Source of the DNA: Phaeobacter italicus
Lineage (GTDB): Bacteria > Pseudomonadota > Alphaproteobacteria > Rhodobacterales > Rhodobacteraceae
Length of the DNA: 64,000 bases
Assembly (NCBI RefSeq): GCF_001258055.1
Contig: NZ_CVRM01000022.1
Coordinates: 186,001-250,000, forward strand
Reading direction: 5' to 3'
Shown here: positions 43,998-53,692 of the stretch, in pieces
How positions within the stretch are numbered: position 1 is the first letter of the stretch
How the letters are laid out: every line of letters begins with the position of its first letter
Notes under the pieces: generated by a model
Seen by the model: the letters and a program-made list of their open reading frames with translations, nothing else
Told to the model about the DNA's origin: nothing
Databases searched by the model: none
Position numbers and translations under genes: made by a program

Positions 43998-44609
43998 ATG
44001 ATCCGCATTTTTGCCCTTCTGGCCGCCCTGGTCACTCTTGCTGCCTGCACAGCGGCTGCTCCGGATGAACCTCTCGAGGATCTGGGCGCCTTCAAGCTGG
44101 GCCATAATATCGTGATCGCGTCCAAGGTGCAGATGGTGCCCGGCTCGCGTGAGGTGTCGCAGGAGGAATGGATCGACGCGCTGAAGAACGAGGTGGACGC
44201 CCGCTTCAGCCAATATGACGGCGATCAGCTCTATCATTTCGGGATCAGTGTCGAAGGCTACTTTGTCGCTCCGGGCGGCGTTCCTCTGGTGCTGAGCCCG
44301 AAATCGGTTCTGGCCATCAATGTGACGGTCTGGGATGACGCCGCGGGCTCCAAGCTGAACCAGGAGGTGAAGAAATTCACCGTCTTTGAAACCACCACTG
44401 CGGACAGCTTCCTGGTGGGGTCGGGACATGCGCGCACCCGCGAAGAGCAGATCCTGGGACTGGCGCGCAATGCTATCGGTCAGATCGAAGACTGGATGGT
44501 CGAACAGCACAAGGAAAATGGCTGGTTCGATGCCAAGTCAACCGCCGCTGAGGCGACTGATACGGGGGCGGCCCCGGCTGCCGACGCCACCAACGAGGTT
44601 GCGGGCTAA
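43998..44609 (+). CDS. Lipoprotein of unknown function
   Basis: A 203-residue protein with lipobox LAAC (signal MIRIFALLAALVTLAAC, lipidated Cys17). The mature domain (about 30-175) is mixed alpha/beta with no motif I recognise, and the tail is an Ala/Thr-rich, likely disordered stretch of about 25 residues. The position after parC is probably fortuitous. The gene is single, with a terminator after it. Confidence 0.8.
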   Translation: MIRIFALLAALVTLAACTAAAPDEPLEDLGAFKLGHNIVIASKVQMVPGSREVSQEEWIDALKNEVDARFSQYDGDQLYHFGISVEGYFVAPGGVPLVLSPKSVLAINVTVWDDAAGSKLNQEVKKFTVFETTTADSFLVGSGHARTREEQILGLARNAIGQIEDWMVEQHKENGWFDAKSTAAEATDTGAAPAADATNEVAG

Positions 44610-44638
44610 GCCATCGCCTCTCTCCAGTTCCTGAAGAA

Positions 44639-44665
44639 ACTCCGCTAGGCACAGGCGGGGTTTTC
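44639..44665 (+). terminator. Intrinsic terminator after the lipoprotein gene
   Basis: The 7-bp stem ACTCCGC/GCGGGGT (one T-G wobble; 44639-44645 with 44655-44661) is followed by TTTCTG. Confidence 0.65.
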
Positions 44666-44848
44666 TGCGTTTCATGCGCTGGTTTGTGCGATCTACGCGC
44701 AACTCTTGGCAAATGGCACGCAGTTGCCGATCAATCATGGGCCGACGCACAGGAACGGGTTGATTTTCGTCCACAAACCAAATAAGCCGCGCGCGCAGAG
44801 GAAAACCGGGTCACGTTTCGACCCCCAGTTCAAAAGGGCGCCTACAGA

Positions 44849-46024
<1,176 letters not shown>

Positions 46025-46049
46025 TTCGCTCTAGCGAATGATCAGACGG

Positions 46050-46077
46050 AAAAGGGCGCCCGATGGGCGCCCTTTTT
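46050..46077 (+). terminator. Strong terminator after tuf
   Basis: A 12-bp stem (46050-46061 with 46065-46076) with the 3-base loop GAT is followed by T's. It also could serve the convergent DUF374 gene ending at 46141. Confidence 0.92.
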
Positions 46078-46140
46078 CTTTGCAGCGCCTGCAGACTTGG
46101 GCAGAAACCCGTCCAAGCAGAGCGCTCCTTTGTCTTTGCC

Positions 46141-46875
46141 TTACGTGCGCAGGGGCTGCCCGACGGCGCGGTCGGCTGTATCCGTGATATCGTCCAGCGA
46201 GGTTTCAATGCTCTGGCGCAGGAGTTCGAAATCCTCGTCGCTTGGCTTTTTCGGGACCTCGTCCGTCCATTCCCGGCACATCAGCACCCCGCGCGAAAAC
46301 GGCAGCGGCAGCATCTGTTTGTCCCAGGTGGGCAGGCGCAACACGCGACGCTCTGCAAAGGCGACGGTGAACACGCGGCAGCCTGTCATCCGCGCCCAGG
46401 TGATTGGCACGCCGGATGAGATGCGGGCCGGGCCGCGCGGGCCATCAGCTGCGATCCCGATCGAGCATCCCTCCTTTGTGCGGCGCAGGACTTCGCGCGA
46501 CAAGGCGACATGGCGCTTGTGGCTCGACATCGGGATGGTCTCAAAACCCAGGCGCACCAGTATCTGGCCCGCCAGTCGTCCGGCGCGGGCGGCGGAGGTC
46601 AGCGCGCAGATGCGGCCCAGGGATGTGTCGAACAGATAAGGTGCCATGATCAGCCGTTGGTGCCAGAGCACGAAAATCACCGGCTCTCCCCGGCGCACGC
46701 AGGCGTCCATTTCCTCAAACCCTGTGCGTGTCCAACGTGAGGTTCGGAAGGCGAATCGCACATAGCCCGCCAGGAGCGCCTCAACGGCACGGTTTACTTT
46801 CGGGCTGTCAGCGATCTTTTTGCGCAGGCTCACGGGGATTTCCCTTTCCCAGGACAGGTCTGTTGGCCCTGTCAT
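46141..46875 (-). CDS. DUF374 lysophospholipid acyltransferase family protein
   Basis: A 244-residue LPLAT-superfamily protein of the DUF374 type. FVLWHQRLIMAPYLFDTS replaces the usual NHxxxxD block by WHQR, and IGIAADGPRGPARISSGV is the ADGPRGP motif characteristic of DUF374. These proteins are thought to acylate lipid A-like or other envelope lipids; substrate and activity are not shown. The gene is antisense to the tuf-tRNA-Trp run, inserted between them. No Shine-Dalgarno is evident before ATG 46875. Confidence 0.82.
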   Translation of the reverse strand: MTGPTDLSWEREIPVSLRKKIADSPKVNRAVEALLAGYVRFAFRTSRWTRTGFEEMDACVRRGEPVIFVLWHQRLIMAPYLFDTSLGRICALTSAARAGRLAGQILVRLGFETIPMSSHKRHVALSREVLRRTKEGCSIGIAADGPRGPARISSGVPITWARMTGCRVFTVAFAERRVLRLPTWDKQMLPLPFSRGVLMCREWTDEVPKKPSDEDFELLRQSIETSLDDITDTADRAVGQPLRT

Positions 46876-46961
46876 ACTGAACCAGAGCCACCGGGGCCAG
46901 CCAGAGCCGAGAGCAGAGCAGCTGTTTGGCGGAAAACCCTGCGTCTTCTGCGATTTCCCTC

Positions 46962-46990
46962 TTGCCAGTGGCGCAGCTCTGCCTTAGGAA
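46962..46990 (+). promoter_or_regulatory. Probable tRNA-Trp promoter
   Basis: TTGCCA (46962-46967), a 17-base spacer and TAGGAA (46985-46990) precede the tRNA by 12 bases. This fits a dedicated sigma70 promoter after the terminator that isolates tuf. Confidence 0.45.
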
Positions 46991-47002
46991 CTGCCGCACC
47001 GT

Positions 47003-47078
47003 AGGGGTATAGCTCAGTTGGTAGAGCGACGGTCTCCAAAACCGTAGGTCGCGGGTTCGAACCCTGCTGCCCCTGCCA
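47003..47078 (+). tRNA. trnW: tRNA-Trp (CCA anticodon)
   Basis: The 76-base cloverleaf: acceptor AGGGGTA paired with TGCCCCT, anticodon stem ACGGT/ACCGT with loop CTCCAAA (anticodon CCA at 47036-47038), a T-arm with GGTTCGAACC, discriminator G and encoded CCA. It is on the same strand as tuf and secE, the common tuf-tRNA-Trp-secE order. Confidence 0.97.
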
Positions 47079-47153
47079 TTTTTCTATACATCGAACTCTT
47101 TCGCGCAATGGGTGACCTGCGGTCGCGTGATCTGTGTGGCGTGTCATGTGCCA

Positions 47154-47177
47154 ACGCCCCAGCCGTGGCCGGGGCGT
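47154..47177 (-). terminator. Possible terminator of the OGT-like gene
   Basis: The stem ACGCCCC/GGGGCGT (47154-47160 with 47171-47177), with inner GCC/GGC pairs, lies 24 bases after the stop at 47202. There is no strong T-run on the minus strand. Confidence 0.45.
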
Positions 47178-47201
47178 CTGACGGTTGTCGAATGGCTGTT
47201 A

Positions 47202-49394
47202 TCAGGCGGCGTGGATCGGGCCGGATGCTGCACGAACCGGCGCGAACTCCGCAGGGATCACGGGATCTGGCGCGGTATTGGCCGGAACTGTCATATGCTG
47301 CGGTGGCAGGCCTTCAAGGCAGCGGGCAAAGGCCATTTCAAAACCTCGTTCCAGATCGCGGGCATAGCGGCTGTTGTCGAACAGCGGCGCCTTGGCCTGC
47401 ATCAGCCGCAGCTTGCTGCGCAGCGTCATCAGCTGGTCACGATCCTCAGCGAGCTCCAATGCGCGCGCCTCATACGTCTTTTCGCTGGTGGTGAGCAATT
47501 CACCAAGCCCCGCCGCAGTGAGGAGGCTGGCCGTTGTCCGTGCCGCAAACTGGCGACCTGCCATCGACAGAACCGGCAGCCCTGCAATCAGCGCCTCGCG
47601 GGCTGTTGGCCCTGCGTTCAATGTAAAGGTATCCAGGAACAGGTCCGCGACCTTTGCACGTGCCATGCGTTCGCTGCCATCACAGGCCGGGCCAAAGATC
47701 AGCCGCTCGGGAGAGACACCACGCGCTTCGGCCTCTTTGCGCAGGGCCACCTGTGCCTTGGTGGGGTAGGCGGGCATCCACAGAACGCTGTCGTCCACTT
47801 TGGTCAGAAGGCGCATCCAGATGTCATACTCTCGCGGGGTGATGGCATGGCTGGGGGCCAATGTGCAGAACACAAAGCCATCATCAGGCAGACCACAATC
47901 GCGACGGCTGAATTGATGACCCGAAAGATCCGGCGCCTCGATGCTGCCATGGTAGCTGTGCGGCATGCGGATCAGATGCTCTTCAAAGTAACGCTCGCTG
48001 CCGGGTGGGCAGGTGACGGCATCGGTCAGAAGATAGTCATAGGCCAGTGTCCCCATCGTGCCGGGAAAGCCGGGCAGGGCGATCTGCACAGGTGCGATTC
48101 GGGCGCCAAAGACCTGGGTCTCTACCTCTTCGGTAAAGCTGGTCAGATCAATCGCGATGTCCAGCTTGTCAGCCTGCGCCTGAGTGCGGATGGTGCTGGC
48201 CGCCAGGCCGCGCAGATCGCGATGGTGAACATGGGCGCAGCCTTCGCGTGCGGGGCCTGCAACATAGGCATAGAGCGCAAAACGGCTGGTGTCGTGCTGG
48301 GCCAGTAGCGTGTCGAGGCGGTCCAGCGCGTCGCGGTCTCGGGCTGAGCTCACGAAATATCCGATGCGCAGCTGAACAGGGCGGCTGTCTGTCGCGGCAG
48401 CGAGGTGAACCGGTTCAGCAGTCGGTGCCGCATGGGCATGGGCCTGCATCCGTATCCGCAGCAGGTCGGGGTTGTCCTCAAGGCCGATCAGCGCCAGTGG
48501 CGCGCAGGCGGATCCCCGCAGGCCAAGATTGCGGCGGTGTGCCTGATATTCGTCAATCCACCGCCAGTCACATAATTCGGCCATCAGCCGCAGCTTGCGC
48601 GCCCGCGCGCGGTCGTCTGCGGGGCGGGCCACGAGGATCTGCTCCAGATGATGGATCGCCTCGGCCTGTCGCCCTGCCTGACCGGCCATCTGGGCCAGAT
48701 TATAGCGGGCTTCAAGAAAGTTCGGCGCATAGCGGGCGGCCTGTTCATACAGCTTGCAGGCAACGTCGACATTGCCAAGCTGGCGCTGGATGTTGGCACG
48801 ATTGTACAGAAGCTGCGCGTTGTCTGGCGCCTGCTCAATCGCCTTGGCAAAGCATTCATCTGCCTCGATAATCTTGTCTTGTTCCAACAGGGTGTTGCCC
48901 ATGTTGTTGAGCGCGGGCAGACAGGCCGGATCAAGCGAGAGTGCCTTTTTGTACAGCGCCAGTGCATCCTGTCCGCGGTTCTGGCGTTTGTAGACATCGC
49001 CCATCGCGGCAAAGGTGGTCGCGGATGTGGGCTGCAGTTCGCAGGCTTTGTTCAGGCAGGTCGCCGCCTCGTCCAACGCGTTTTGCGCCAGATGGCAGCG
49101 GCCAAGCAGTTCCCACAGAAAGGCGGATTTGCGGTGGGTGTTCAGCAATTCGGCGCATCGTGCCGCGGCTTGCTGGTATTGGCCATGTTGATACAGCGCG
49201 GTCAGCTGCTCCTGCAGATCGGGGTCCAGCGCCTTTGCGGCCTGCGGTGGCAGGCTGCGGCTGCGGCCGGGGAGCTGGCCAGACAATTTCATCGTCAGTG
49301 GCGGAGCCGTGTGCGCATCGCGTTGCGGATCAGCGGCCAGGATGCCGGAATTGGTCGGGTCGTTCGCCTGTCGATCTGTAGGTGCGAGGGTCAT
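47202..49394 (-). CDS. TPR protein with OGT-like (GT41) glycosyltransferase domain
   Basis: A 730-residue protein: about five to six TPR units at residues 58-260 (e.g. LWELLGRCHLAQNALDEAATCL, FAAMGDVYKRQNRGQDALAL), then a GT41-type domain from about 345. IAPVQIALPGFPGTMGTLAYDYLLTDAVTCPPG, SVLWMPAYPTKAQV and DLFLDTFTLNAGPT follow the SPINDLY/OGT pattern. Key positions differ: FVFCTLAPSHAITP has Ala where human OGT has Lys842 (YKIDP), and TLNAGPT replaces CNGHTT. It could use another donor, be inactive, or be a protein O-glycosyltransferase. The gene is antisense between tRNA-Trp and secE; no signal peptide, so cytosolic. AGGATTCC precedes the ATG. Confidence 0.85.
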   Translation of the reverse strand: MTLAPTDRQANDPTNSGILAADPQRDAHTAPPLTMKLSGQLPGRSRSLPPQAAKALDPDLQEQLTALYQHGQYQQAAARCAELLNTHRKSAFLWELLGRCHLAQNALDEAATCLNKACELQPTSATTFAAMGDVYKRQNRGQDALALYKKALSLDPACLPALNNMGNTLLEQDKIIEADECFAKAIEQAPDNAQLLYNRANIQRQLGNVDVACKLYEQAARYAPNFLEARYNLAQMAGQAGRQAEAIHHLEQILVARPADDRARARKLRLMAELCDWRWIDEYQAHRRNLGLRGSACAPLALIGLEDNPDLLRIRMQAHAHAAPTAEPVHLAAATDSRPVQLRIGYFVSSARDRDALDRLDTLLAQHDTSRFALYAYVAGPAREGCAHVHHRDLRGLAASTIRTQAQADKLDIAIDLTSFTEEVETQVFGARIAPVQIALPGFPGTMGTLAYDYLLTDAVTCPPGSERYFEEHLIRMPHSYHGSIEAPDLSGHQFSRRDCGLPDDGFVFCTLAPSHAITPREYDIWMRLLTKVDDSVLWMPAYPTKAQVALRKEAEARGVSPERLIFGPACDGSERMARAKVADLFLDTFTLNAGPTAREALIAGLPVLSMAGRQFAARTTASLLTAAGLGELLTTSEKTYEARALELAEDRDQLMTLRSKLRLMQAKAPLFDNSRYARDLERGFEMAFARCLEGLPPQHMTVPANTAPDPVIPAEFAPVRAASGPIHAA

Positions 49395-49650
49395 GGAATC
49401 CTATCTCATAATCGCGCTCGAATAGGGGGTCGCGGCGTTGCGCTGGAAGAGCCCGCGCCCCATGGCCAACGTTTATGACCCTCGAAAATTAAGATAGAAT
49501 TGATCAGACCTGCGAAACTTGACGTCCGGTCAGATGGTTGGATGCGCGGCCTGATGCCGGGGCAGAGCGGCGCCGCCGGGGGCGGGGCTTGAAATTGCCA
49601 TAGTCTCCGGTTACATCGCAGACTGATTGCTAGCAGAGAGAAACCGCCTC

Positions 49651-49848
49651 ATGGCCACTACAAACCCCGTCCAGTTCATCCAGCAGGTCCGCGCAGAAGT
49701 CTCCAAGGTCGTTTGGCCGACCCGTCGTGAGGTGCTGCTGACCACCGTGATGGTGTTTGTCATGGCGGCGCTGACTGCCGTGTTCTTTGCGATCGTTGAT
49801 ATCCTGATCCGTTTCGGGCTTGAGGGTATCCTGGGCATGTTCGGCTGA
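49651..49848 (+). CDS. secE: Preprotein translocase subunit SecE
   Basis: A 65-residue, single-membrane-helix SecE, the clamp of the SecYEG channel. The amphipathic region VQFIQQVRAEVSKVVWPTRREVLLTTVMV and the C-terminal helix are intact; the E. coli-type additional two helices are absent, as in most bacteria. ATG 49651 is taken (GAGAG upstream); an upstream ATG-less extension is not needed. nusG follows at 281 bases, with a hairpin terminator between. Confidence 0.95.
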   Translation: MATTNPVQFIQQVRAEVSKVVWPTRREVLLTTVMVFVMAALTAVFFAIVDILIRFGLEGILGMFG

Positions 49849-49877
49849 TTTCAGCCTTCCGCACAGCTTGATTGATT

Positions 49878-49900
49878 GGCCGGGAGACCGGCCTTTCTTG
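49878..49900 (+). terminator. Terminator or attenuator between secE and nusG
   Basis: GGCCGG-GAGA-CCGGCC (49878-49893, GNRA-type tetraloop) is followed by TTTCTTGT. The stem is only 6 bp but fully GC. Confidence 0.7.
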
Positions 49901-50129
49901 TCGTCCGGCGGATAGGATGGTGTTCATCTAACCGTCGGCTTGGCATCCGCAAATCTTGGCTGGCCTCTTGATCTTGGTCGACTGGGGCGGTAGGTCAGCC
50001 GTAACTCTGACGATGGCGTGTGGCGATTCGTGTCGCGCGCCGCTTTTCGTTAGGCGCAGCTTGGGCTGCAATTGATTTCAGCAGTGGCCGAGAGTTTCCG
50101 GCCCAAGAGACACAAGGACGATCAGGTTC

Positions 50130-50663
50130 ATGGCGAAACGGTGGTATTCGGTCAGCGTTCTTTCGAACTTCGAAAAGAAAATCGCAGAGCAGATCCGCAC
50201 CTCGGTCGCAGAACACGGCCTTGAGGACGAGATCGACGAAGTGCTGGTTCCCACCGAAGAGGTGATCGAGATTCGTCGCGGCAAAAAGGTCTCGACCGAG
50301 CGTCGCTTCATGCCGGGTTACGTTCTGGTGCACATGGAAATGTCCGACCGCGGATATCACCTGATTTCCTCGATCAACCGTGTGACTGGCTTCCTCGGCC
50401 CGCAGGGCCGCCCGATGCCGATGCGCGACGCAGAGGTGCAGGGCATCCTGGGTCGAGTTCAGGAAGGCGAAGAAGCCCCGCGCACCCTCATCTCCTTTGA
50501 GGTTGGTGAGAAGGTCAAAGTCAACGACGGTCCGTTCGAAGACTTTGATGGCATGGTCGAAGGCGTCGATGACGAAAACCAGAAGCTCAAGGTCACCGTC
50601 TCCATCTTCGGTCGCGAAACCCCGGTGGAACTGGATTTCACTCAGGTGACCAAGCAGGGCTGA
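50130..50663 (+). CDS. nusG: Transcription termination/antitermination factor NusG
   Basis: A 177-residue NusG. The NGN domain begins [22 protein letters not shown] and contains [21 protein letters not shown] and [13 protein letters not shown]; the KOW domain reads [22 protein letters not shown]. It binds RNA polymerase at the beta-prime clamp and couples with Rho or ribosomal S10. It is isolated between two terminators (49878 and 50686), so it needs its own promoter in the 229 bases upstream or read-through from secE. Confidence 0.97.
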   Translation: MAKRWYSVSVLSNFEKKIAEQIRTSVAEHGLEDEIDEVLVPTEEVIEIRRGKKVSTERRFMPGYVLVHMEMSDRGYHLISSINRVTGFLGPQGRPMPMRDAEVQGILGRVQEGEEAPRTLISFEVGEKVKVNDGPFEDFDGMVEGVDDENQKLKVTVSIFGRETPVELDFTQVTKQG

Positions 50664-50685
50664 TTGCTCTCCACCGTCAGAATTC

Positions 50686-50719
50686 AAAACGCCGCGTTGG
50701 GTTCAACGCGGCGTTTTTT
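50686..50719 (+). terminator. Strong intrinsic terminator after nusG
   Basis: A 14-bp perfect stem AAAACGCCGCGTTG/CAACGCGGCGTTTT (50686-50699 with 50704-50717) with a 4-base loop and a T-tract. Confidence 0.95.
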
Positions 50720-50774
50720 GTTTGTCCTGTAGCCCCCTGAACGTCCGATCCGCGTGTTGCGGGCTGGCTGGTTC

Positions 50775-51053
50775 TCAGCGCGATGCATTGGGGTGATCGC
50801 GTCCCCAGATCGCTCGTGTGTCCTTTGCGGTTAGTTTCTGCTCAATCCGGTCCAGCTCATTCAGCGCCAGTTTTCGATCGCCGGTGCGGGCGAGGGCGGT
50901 TTTGAAGGTTCGCTGAACTGACGGCACGCTCCAGGGTAGGGCGGCTGAGGAAACCCACCTGCGCAAATCTGCGGGGAGGTTATCGTAATCCTGCATGGGA
51001 TTGCGTCTGTTGCGTGAGCGCTTGAGACTGGTTCGGCCCAGATTTCCCGGCAT
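50775..51053 (-). CDS. DUF6525 family small protein
   Basis: A 92-residue protein with a basic N-terminus (LGRTSLKRSRNRRN) and the segment LPADLRRWVSSAALPWSVPSVQRTFKTALARTGD, then ALNELDRIEQKL. From memory this is the DUF6525 family of Rhodobacteraceae; the function is unknown. AGGA lies eight bases before ATG 51053. It is antisense between nusG and rplK and shares the intergenic region with rplK divergently. Possibly nucleic-acid binding given the basic N-terminus, but this is speculative. Confidence 0.75.
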   Translation of the reverse strand: MPGNLGRTSLKRSRNRRNPMQDYDNLPADLRRWVSSAALPWSVPSVQRTFKTALARTGDRKLALNELDRIEQKLTAKDTRAIWGRDHPNASR

Positions 51054-51330
51054 ATGTGGGTTCCTCTAATATTTAGCCCCGGCAAAGTTGGCGGGGTCGC
51101 GAGTTGGACGTCTGTTATATGATAACATAGCAACCTGCAATCGGTTCGAGCCGCAATCGAACTGTGACCTCTCCGCCCACTTGCCAACCCCCGCATTCCC
51201 CTGTACATGCGCCCCTATCGTCTTCGGGCGAGATTCTCTCGTGGGAGATCGACGGGTCGCGACCCTGAAATCTGACCACGCAACATACTCCGGGCGGAAC
51301 GCGTTTCGTCCTCGTTGAAAGGAACACCAA

Positions 51331-51756
51331 ATGGCTAAGAAGCTTGTTGGCACAATGAAGCTGCAAGTGCCCGCCGGTAAGGCAAACCCGTCCCCGCCGG
51401 TTGGTCCGGCACTGGGTCAGCGCGGCATCAACATCATGGAATTCTGCAAGGCGTTCAACGCCAAGACGCAGGAAATGGAGCCCGGCGCGCCGTGCCCGAC
51501 CGTGATCAGCTACTACCAGGACAAGTCCTTCACCATGGACATCAAGACGCCGCCTGCGTCTTACTACCTGAAAAAAGCTGCCAAGGTGAAATCCGGCGCG
51601 AACAACCCGTCGCGTGAAACCGTGGGCACCGTGACCGTTGCTCAGGTGAAGGAAATCGCCGAAGCGAAAATGAAAGATCTGAACGCGAACGATATCGACG
51701 CGGCAATGCAGATCATCCTGGGCTCTGCCCGCTCCATGGGCATCGAGGTGAAGTAA
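51331..51756 (+). CDS. rplK: 50S ribosomal protein L11
   Basis: A 141-residue L11, part of the GTPase-associated centre with L10 and 23S r[37 protein letters not shown] is intact including the proline-rich linker, and the C-terminal domain has [20 protein letters not shown]. Its N-terminal domain is where ppGpp-synthesising stringent factors sense stalled ribosomes, linking to Rsh at 13.8 kb. GAAAGGA precedes the ATG. rplA starts two bases after its stop. Confidence 0.98.
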   Translation: MAKKLVGTMKLQVPAGKANPSPPVGPALGQRGINIMEFCKAFNAKTQEMEPGAPCPTVISYYQDKSFTMDIKTPPASYYLKKAAKVKSGANNPSRETVGTVTVAQVKEIAEAKMKDLNANDIDAAMQIILGSARSMGIEVK

Positions 51757-51757
51757 T

Positions 51758-52456
51758 ATGGCAAAGCTCGGTAAACGTACCCGCGCCGCGCGCGAAGCTT
51801 TCGCAGGCAAAGAAAACCTGTCCGTGGAAGAAGCTGTTGCCCTGATCAAGGCAAATGCCAACGCCAAGTTTGACGAGACCGTCGAAATCGCTCTGAACCT
51901 GGGCGTTGACACCCGTCACGCAGACCAGATGGTTCGCGGCGTTGTTGGTCTGCCCAACGGCACCGGCAAAGACATGCGTGTTGCTGTTTTCGCACGTGGC
52001 CCCAAGGCTGACGAAGCGAAAGAGGCTGGCGCAGATATCGTTGGTGCAGAAGACCTGATGGAATCCATCCAGGGCGGCAACATCGACTTTGATCGCTGCA
52101 TCGCAACCCCGGACATGATGCCGATCGTCGGTCGTCTGGGCAAAGTGCTTGGCCCGCGCAACCTGATGCCGAACCCCAAGGTTGGCACCGTGACCATGGA
52201 CGTGAAAGCAGCCGTGGAAGCAGCCAAAGGCGGCGAAGTTCAGTTCAAAGCTGAAAAAGGCGGCGTTGTGCACGCAGGCGTTGGCAAAGCGTCCTTCGAC
52301 GAAGCCAAGCTGATCGAAAACGTGAAGGCGTTCATCTCTGCGGTTGCCAAGGCAAAGCCGTCGGGTGCCAAAGGCGCTTACATGAAGAAAATCGCTCTGT
52401 CCTCCACCATGGGCCCGGGCGTGACCGTTAACGTGGAAACCGCTGTCTCCGAGTAA
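51758..52456 (+). CDS. rplA: 50S ribosomal protein L1
   Basis: A 232-residue L1 of the mobile L1 stalk. [51 protein letters not shown] and [12 protein letters not shown] are canonical. In E. coli L1 represses its own operon at the rplK leader; a comparable control is possible here. It starts after the rplK stop at two bases. A GT2-like gene follows nine bases after its stop and so is in the same transcript. Confidence 0.98.
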   Translation: MAKLGKRTRAAREAFAGKENLSVEEAVALIKANANAKFDETVEIALNLGVDTRHADQMVRGVVGLPNGTGKDMRVAVFARGPKADEAKEAGADIVGAEDLMESIQGGNIDFDRCIATPDMMPIVGRLGKVLGPRNLMPNPKVGTVTMDVKAAVEAAKGGEVQFKAEKGGVVHAGVGKASFDEAKLIENVKAFISAVAKAKPSGAKGAYMKKIALSSTMGPGVTVNVETAVSE

Positions 52457-52465
52457 GGATCGACA

Positions 52466-53401
52466 GTGGCGACAGAGCCGATCTGGCGCCTTGGCGCCAT
52501 CCTGAACGAAAGCCTGGCGACGACCTTGCGGTTTGCGGCCTGGCATCTCGAACTGGGGGCGGATCGGCTCTTTCTCCTCTTTGACAATCCTCAGGACCCT
52601 GCGATCGGGGTCCTGAGGAACCATCCCAAGATTACCTGCATCCCCTGCACGCCCGATTTCTGGGCAGAACTGGGTCTGACGCAGGGCACCCGCTTTACCA
52701 AACGACAGAACGCTGCACTGACCTGGGTTTACCGGCAGGTCTCTGATGGCTGGTTTCTGAATGTGGACGCGGATGAGTTTCTCTTTCCCGGACCCAAGGG
52801 GCTTGCCCCGCTCCTGGCTGATGTTCCGGAAACGGACAGCGCTGTTCGGATCCTGACGGCGGAGGCTGTTGCATGGTCGGGGCAGGGGGGCACCGTCACC
52901 CGATTCCGGCTGCCGATGGAACGTCGCCCGACCCGCCGCAGTGTCTATGGTGCTGACGCTGGCCTGTTTGGTCCGCGCCGACTGGGGTTGGTGGGGCATC
53001 CGCAAGGTAAATCTCTGACCCGGGCCGGGTTGCCGGATGTGAGGTTGCGCCAGCACTGGCCCCAGAACGCAGCCGGCGAACGGCTGCCGGAGAAGGTGAT
53101 CGACGCGGGTACTGGCGCCTATCTGCTCCATTTCATCGGGCTGGACTTCGCAGCCTGGCGCAGCAAGGTGGATTGGCGGCTCCAGTCGCGCGGTTTCAGT
53201 GGCCCCTTGTCCGAGAAAGTCAGCGAGGCGCTTCTGTGCGAGGATGCAGAGGACAGGCTTCTGGATCTTCATCGGCGCCTGCATCACGTGAGCCCTGATG
53301 TTTGGGCCCGGATGGAGGCCGCAGGGGTGGCGCTTTCGCTGTCGATTGATCTTGATGCGCCGGTTTTGCGGCAGTTTTCGCTTGACCTTGCGGATGGTTG
53401 A
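52466..53401 (+). CDS. GT2-like glycosyltransferase in the ribosomal-protein operon
   Basis: A 311-residue protein with the Glyco_tranf_2_4 pattern: a short N-terminus (WRLGAILNESLATTLRFAAWHLELGADRLFLLFD), WFLNVDADEFLFPGP with the DxD metal motif, and YLLHFIGLDFAAWRSKVDW. It has no signal peptide or membrane segment. The start is GTG 52466 with AAGGAT upstream, nine bases after rplA, with no terminator between. The acceptor and sugar donor are unknown. Its codon use looks less biased than the flanking ribosomal genes, consistent with later insertion between rplA and rplJ. Confidence 0.85.
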   Translation: MATEPIWRLGAILNESLATTLRFAAWHLELGADRLFLLFDNPQDPAIGVLRNHPKITCIPCTPDFWAELGLTQGTRFTKRQNAALTWVYRQVSDGWFLNVDADEFLFPGPKGLAPLLADVPETDSAVRILTAEAVAWSGQGGTVTRFRLPMERRPTRRSVYGADAGLFGPRRLGLVGHPQGKSLTRAGLPDVRLRQHWPQNAAGERLPEKVIDAGTGAYLLHFIGLDFAAWRSKVDWRLQSRGFSGPLSEKVSEALLCEDAEDRLLDLHRRLHHVSPDVWARMEAAGVALSLSIDLDAPVLRQFSLDLADG

Positions 53402-53464
53402 CAGGGCGGGCCCTTTTTGCCCTTGGAAAACTGCTGAAATAGGACTAACTACGACCTCGAAGTG

Positions 53465-53497
53465 AAGCGCGCGATTCGTCGTGCGCTTTATTTCATT
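53465..53497 (+). terminator. Terminator/attenuator upstream of rplJ
   Basis: A 10-bp stem (53465-53474 with 53479-53488, one G-T wobble) has a TTCG tetraloop and is followed by TATTTCATTT. It lies 64 bases after the GT2 stop and 200 bases before rplJ. A weaker AGGG/CCCT hairpin followed by TTTT is at 53403-53418. Confidence 0.7.
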
Positions 53498-53522
53498 TCG
53501 TCCAAGATGGTGGGTGGCCTGT

Positions 53523-53606
53523 CGATCGGGTCTTAATTTCCCTCCTGAGACGGGAAAGACCAAACGATCGAGGGAATTCAAACCCTCGGGTGATTTTGGC
53601 TCACCC
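53523..53606 (+). promoter_or_regulatory. Probable L10 autoregulatory leader of rplJ
   Basis: Three consecutive hairpins: an outer CGATCG/CGATCG pair (53523-53528 with 53565-53570) enclosing GGTC...TTTCCC / GGGAAAGACC with asymmetric AAA and bulge; GAGGG/CCCTC (53570-53574 with 53583-53587); GGGTGA/TCACCC (53588-53593 with 53601-53606). This resembles the L10(L12)4-binding leader, with a kink-like asymmetric loop. Identification is by structure and location. Confidence 0.6.
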
Positions 53607-53692
53607 CGTAAAACGGACTTGAACGCTGGGCAGCAATGCCGGGCATATCAATGAGCCGGGATACGCAAGTGTCCCTAAACTTGGAGAGAACT

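Noticed and set aside
46872-47147. A 91-codon minus-strand open frame across tRNA-Trp.
   Set aside because: It runs through a confident tRNA gene and has no family motif.
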